Source of the DNA: Acidimicrobiia bacterium
GTDB lineage: Bacteria; Actinomycetota; Acidimicrobiia; IMCC26256; JAENVU01
NCBI GenBank assembly: GCA_025361725.1
Contig: JANYJV010000024.1
Location: 1-53,350, forward strand
DNA: 53,350 bases
Reading direction: 5' to 3'
The position numbers and the translations under genes were made by a program. The notes below the pieces were generated by a model. It was given only the letters and a program-made list of their open reading frames with translations. It made no database searches and had not been told where the DNA came from. Positions within the stretch are counted from its first letter, which is position 1. The number at the start of each line of letters is the position of its first letter. Shown piece after piece: positions 50,644 through 53,350 of this stretch.

Positions 50644-51323
50644 TCAGGGTCGAGCGGGCCTTGCGGCGGCGTAGGTATCGATCGTCGCCGCCAGGACTCC
50701 GAGGAGTTCCCCTTCGGGCGTCGTGACCAAGATGTCGGTCACATGTCGGCGCCGCAATCGTTCCCGCGTCTGTTCGAGGTCGGCGTCGGCCCGGATCGTT
50801 GCGGGTCCGGGTTCCATGACCTGTTCGGCGGTCGCCTCCGGCGCAGCGGACTCGAGGTCCGCGCTCCGGATTCGTCCGAGCACGATGGCTGCTCGTTCAC
50901 CACGACATGGAATGAAACACGCCCGTCGAGTTCGGTGAGTGGCGTATCCGGGGAGCACGTGGGGACATCGCGCTCGATCGAGCCGATGGCACGCGGCGGT
51001 GACGGTTCAGCGCGGACGGTACCGAGACCAGCGGCAAGCCAATCCGCCTTCCCAGCGGTGTAATCAGAGACCGTGTAGCCAAGACGTTCGAGCCGCCACG
51101 CGGCTCGTGGGCTCATGTCTCAGAGGCCATCCCAGCAGTACACGACGACCGGGCGAGCCGGATCAAGGACCCGCGCTGCATCAGCAGTCAGAGACTTGAG
51201 AGGAAGATGGATCGCTCCGGGCAGATGCTCCTCGTCGTATTCGCCTCGGGGCAACACCTCGACGAGCTGCGCACCGTTATCGAGGAGCGTCAGCAGCGTG
51301 TGCCGGTCGATCGAACTCGGCAT
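50644..51323 (-). CDS. Rhodanese-CBS protein with in-frame TGA (candidate selenocysteine) and a frameshift
   Basis: Starting at ATG 51321-51323, the frame is a rhodanese domain (LLDNGAQLVEVLPRGEYDEE, HLPGAIHLPLKSL, VVVYCWDGL) that meets TGA at 51120-51122 (codon 68) and goes on in frame with DMSPRAAWRLERLGY and YTAGKADWLAAGL. Homologues I remember have Cys at this place (a CxxxxCD[LM]SPRAA loop). After PTCSPDTPLTELDGR a one-base frameshift near 50890-50900 links to a CBS-type unit (LGRIRSADLE, EEP-like VMEPGPATIRADADL, VTTPEGELLGVL) ending at 50644. A 7-bp hairpin follows the TGA. Either a selenoprotein with an assembly error or a decaying gene. Confidence 0.65.
51089..51107 (-). promoter_or_regulatory. 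Candidate bacterial SECIS hairpin after the rhodanese TGA
   Basis: Read on the minus strand, 12 nt after the TGA there is a perfect 7-bp stem CGAGCCG / CGGCTCG closing a 5-nt loop CGTGG. The apical loop begins 19 nt after the TGA and has G at its second position. These features fall in the accepted range for bacterial SECIS elements (loop about 16-37 nt from UGA, short stem, G among the first loop bases). Chance hairpins are frequent in such GC-rich DNA, so it is a candidate only. Confidence 0.5.
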
Positions 51324-51325
51324 AG

Positions 51326-51568
51326 TCAGCGCCCCCGCGTATGCGTGGCGACGTCGTGTTCCGGGTGGCGACACGTAACGCGTTGACGTCGCCGCCAGAT
51401 CCCGAACCCGAGCGCGGCGATGCCGAGGCCAACGAGGAGCCAGCTTCTGATGCCAATGCCCACCGCCGCGCCGAACGCGCCGAGGGCGATCACCGGGAAC
51501 GCTCAACAGACGACGGCTATGGCGGCGACCCCACCGACCAGCCATCCCGATCCACGGTCGTGTGTCAC
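51326..51568 (-). CDS. MerT/MerF-like small membrane protein with Cys-TGA (candidate selenocysteine)
   Basis: Read through one TGA at 51503-51505 (codon 22), the frame from GTG 51568 gives an 80-residue protein with two transmembrane helices. The TGA follows Cys21 and precedes AFPVIALGAFG, so helix 1 reads Cys-TGA-Ala-Phe-Pro exactly where mercury transporters MerT and MerF have CCxxP. Helix 2 is SWLLVGLGIAALGFGIW, and the tail holds one more Cys (RVTCRHPEH). The start overlaps the thioredoxin-like stop (GTGA) and the end is 2 bp before the rhodanese ATG, packing that is only sensible for the full-length frame. A weak 4-bp hairpin (CGCC/GGCG) follows the TGA. Confidence 0.65.
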
Positions 51569-51855
51569 GGCGCGAGCACCGCCTGTAACTGCTCGACCGA
51601 CGGCGCACCCTCGAAACCCGAGTCCGTGCGATACACGCGACACGCGAAACCCGCGGGCGCCGACGCTGCCGCGAACCGGTCCTCATCATCAACTAGCACC
51701 GTCGGTGACCCGCGAAACCCGATCGCCTCGGCGTCGGGCTGCGACACCACTTCCACGAACCGCACGACAGCCGGGTCGACACCGGCGGCCGCGAGGCGTT
51801 CGGTCACCAGCCTCACGTTCGGACAGCCCTCGAAGTACTGCACCGTGATCTCCAT
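51565..51855 (-). CDS. Thioredoxin-like/alkylmercury-type small thiol protein
   Basis: A 96-residue thioredoxin-fold protein. The first strand MEITVQYFEGCPNVRLV carries a single Cys in the YF(E/D)GCPN motif, followed by a helix, the strand-turn GFRGSPTVLVDDEDRF with the cis-Pro region, and a second Cys in GFACRVYRT. It matches small thioredoxin-family proteins found in mercury and other metal operons, which hand thiols or metal to a membrane partner. First gene of a three-gene overlapping operon under the MerR-type promoter; its ATG lies at the predicted transcription start, so the mRNA may be leaderless. Confidence 0.85.
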   Translation of the reverse strand: MEITVQYFEGCPNVRLVTERLAAAGVDPAVVRFVEVVSQPDAEAIGFRGSPTVLVDDEDRFAAASAPAGFACRVYRTDSGFEGAPSVEQLQAVLAP

Positions 51856-51862
51856 GCTACGA

Positions 51863-51893
51863 ACCTAAACCCTCCCCCGTAGGGGAGAGTCAA
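51863..51893 (-). promoter_or_regulatory. MerR-type promoter/operator with 19-bp spacer
   Basis: On the minus strand, TTGACT (51888-51893) and TTAGGT (51863-51868) are 19 bp apart, the over-long spacing typical of MerR-activated promoters. The spacer and its edge hold a near-perfect dyad, ACCCTCCCC-N4-GGGGAGAGT at 51869-51890 on the plus strand, with one mismatch. The regulator gene starts 18 bp to the right, so the operator serves both directions. Confidence 0.85.
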
Positions 51894-51910
51894 GGGGTAC
51901 CTTCTCCGTC

Positions 51911-52312
51911 ATGCGTATCGGCGACATCGCCCACCGGGCCAGCGTCTCGGTCAAGACGATTCGACATTACGAACGGATCGGGATCCTCGCTCCCGCCGAG
52001 CGTGAATCGAACGGCTACCGCAGTTACGAACCCGAGGTCCTCGACCGCCTCATCTTTACGCGCTCCGCCCAAGCCATCGGACTGACGCTCGGCGAGATCC
52101 GCGAAGTCATCGCGTTCCGCGAACGAGGGGAAACACCATGCGCGCACGTGCTCGACCTCATCGAACAACGTGCGTCCGAACTCACCGAACGCATCGCCGA
52201 ACTCGAAGCGTTGCGCGCCGACCTCAACACCCTCACCCAACGAGGACGCGACCTCGACCCCACCGCCTGCTCCCCCACCAGCATCTGCCACATCATCCCC
52301 CCGACGCCCTGA
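51911..52312 (+). CDS. MerR family heavy-metal-responsive regulator
   Basis: A 133-residue MerR-type activator. The winged helix-turn-helix is MRIGDIAHRASVSVKTIRHY with ERIGILAPAERESNGYRSYE, followed by the dimer helix EQRASELTERIAELEALRADL. Three Cys fit metal sensing: Cys77 in GETPCAHV at the start of the long helix (position of MerR Cys82), and Cys120 and Cys126 in DPTACSPTSICHI in the metal-binding loop. Such three-Cys sensors respond to Hg(II) or thiophilic cations. It is divergent from the thioredoxin-like/MerT-like/rhodanese operon and almost certainly regulates it and itself. Confidence 0.92.
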   Translation: MRIGDIAHRASVSVKTIRHYERIGILAPAERESNGYRSYEPEVLDRLIFTRSAQAIGLTLGEIREVIAFRERGETPCAHVLDLIEQRASELTERIAELEALRADLNTLTQRGRDLDPTACSPTSICHIIPPTP

Positions 52313-53264
52313 CCCCGGGACGTCGACACGATGCGGTCGCGCCGAAACACCGCTCTCGGAGACGGCGTCCCTCGCCGCGTGCAAAGGCGTCGGTCCAATG
52401 GCTGCGAGCGCCGACGGAGAAGACGTCTTTGTCGCCGGCAAGGCGAGCGAGGCAGGCAGCACAGCAACTTGTTCCAAAAACCCTTTCGAACACGGCTCGC
52501 AAGCCTGATGGTCGGCATGTTGCTCGTCGCGCCGAGCCTGATCGTCCTCCTCCTCATGAACGCCAGGGGACAACTCTCGCCGGCTGGCGACAGCCACCCT
52601 CAAGTCGTTGGTGACCTCGAAACGGAATAGCTGCTGTGTTCCGTCGCGCGCCGTCTCCGATATCGAAGTGACCGTACGCGGGAGATACGAAAAACTGCGT
52701 TGAGGCGAACCCACGTGCCGTAACTGACGCGGGACTTGCGGCATGGAGCAACTCCCCAAGTCGCGCGACAACCCGGTCTTGCACCGGCACTTGCAGCTGC
52801 CGGGTAACCGCGAACACATCCTCGGTACGAGCCACTCGTCGCGGAGCCTCCTATCGGCCGTCGCGCACCTCGTCGCGTGCGCCCTAGACATGAGGACGGG
52901 AGCGCGGATTCCGGAGATGGTCGTGATCGGAGCGAACACGTCGAACGGGAGGCAGATGGCGCGCTGGATCTCCCGCAGCATGACGGTGTTCACCGGGCCG
53001 GGAATGCGCGTGTGCGCACGTCGGCGCGCATGAGTGTCCCCGTATGAGCCATCGCGACCATGCAGGCGACCGCCGCGACTCGGGATCGCGACTCGCGGCG
53101 ACCCGGCTCGCGCCGGCACCCACGCGGTGCTCGGGCAGCACGACGCTGGTGGGTTCGACCCGCGCGTTGGCGAACGCGGCCGTCACTGCTCGGCTCGGCG
53201 GGGGATCGTCTTAATCACAGCGGGCCGCGGGTCGTTCGGATCTGAACACAATCGCCGAGCAGCT
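52313..53264. other. Long stretch without a confident gene
   Basis: About 950 bp downstream of the MerR gene. Frames here have mixed third-position composition and no recognisable motif. A hydrophobic frame at about 52500-52630 (+) contains SLMVGMLLVAPSLIVLLLMN but has no convincing start. A minus-strand frame from GTG 53186 begins with good actinobacterial codon use (TAAFANARVEPTSVVLPEHR) and loses it after about 35 codons, so it may be the N-terminal remnant of a gene. Overall it looks like decayed sequence. Confidence 0.5.
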
Positions 53265-53350
53265 TCAGTGTGCTGGGCGGGACGCGCGCACGAGACAGTC
53301 GATGGCCATCACGGTGCCGGCCTCGGTCTCGACCGGCCGCTCGACCCGCT
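53265..53350 (-). CDS. Partial CDS at window end, C-terminus only
   Basis: The minus-strand frame enters from the right edge and ends at TGA 53265-53267, giving 27 residues (VERPVETEAGTVMAIDCLVR is most of it). Third positions are almost all G or C, as in the real genes here. Too short for a functional assignment. Confidence 0.45.
   Translation of the reverse strand, partial: RVERPVETEAGTVMAIDCLVRASRPAH

Noticed and set aside
51890-53119. 409-residue minus-strand frame opposite the MerR gene
   Set aside because: It covers the MerR gene and its operator in antisense, has low-complexity composition and no domain.
1-53350. CRISPR array, rRNA or complete secondary-metabolite cluster
   Set aside because: No regularly spaced repeats, no rRNA-like conserved blocks and no PKS/NRPS core genes were seen on either strand.

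Overview
The window is high-GC DNA with G/C-ending codons, GTG starts and many start/stop overlaps (ATGA, GTGA). Its gene content points to an actinobacterium: two F420-type luciferase-like oxidoreductases, a P450, acyl-CoA dehydrogenases, a TIGR03086/DinB-type protein, a DUF2236/MpaB-type protein, an LPXTG surface protein and separate LigD domains. My best guess is class Acidimicrobiia or a relative; that is inference from gene content, not a phylogeny.

Layout. 1-11.6 kb: single-gene enzymes (alpha/beta hydrolases, DJ-1/PfpI protein, luciferase-like oxidoreductases, nucleosidase-like protein, fatty acid hydroxylase, Baeyer-Villiger-type monooxygenase, HD protein, TauD dioxygenase) and a coupled pair of membrane-anchored helical proteins, one fused to a TAP-type peptidase. 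11.7-19 kb: EEP hydrolase coupled to a GH15 trehalase/glucoamylase, MpaB-type protein, a tiny LPXTG protein, small hypotheticals and an acyltransferase-SGNH protein. 19.1-22 kb: overlapping operon of VOC protein, Gfo/Idh oxidoreductase and a diaminopimelate-decarboxylase-like enzyme. 22-28.8 kb: response regulator, internally deleted LigD ligase, lipoprotein, a 1009-residue secreted protein (six neocarzinostatin-like repeats plus two Calx-beta domains) and a 5'-truncated DoxX gene. 28.8-42.6 kb: P450-SDR-LigD polymerase operon, TIGR03086 protein, acyl-CoA dehydrogenase, fumarase and malic enzyme, aldehyde dehydrogenase, ABC-F ATPase and a second acyl-CoA dehydrogenase. 42.7-44.1 kb: two overlapping small membrane proteins divergent from a CarH-like B12-binding regulator. 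44.2-50.5 kb: a scarred accessory region with truncated STAS, alcohol dehydrogenase and integrase fragments, a beta-helix lipoprotein, a methyltransferase and a TAG-interrupted membrane gene.

50.6-52.3 kb is the most interesting part. A MerR-family metal regulator is divergent from a tightly packed operon: a thioredoxin-like protein, a MerT/MerF-like membrane protein whose CCxxP motif reads Cys-TGA-Ala-Phe-Pro, and a rhodanese-CBS protein with a TGA inside its active-site loop. Each TGA sits where I expect cysteine, gene packing makes sense only if the TGAs are read through, and a 7-bp perfect hairpin with a G-containing loop follows the rhodanese TGA at bacterial SECIS distance. I propose a mercury/thiol-type selenoprotein operon. 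The competing view is gene decay: the rhodanese gene also carries a frameshift, and a nearby gene has an in-frame TAG. No selA, selB, selC or selD is visible here. No rRNA, tRNA or CRISPR array was recognised.
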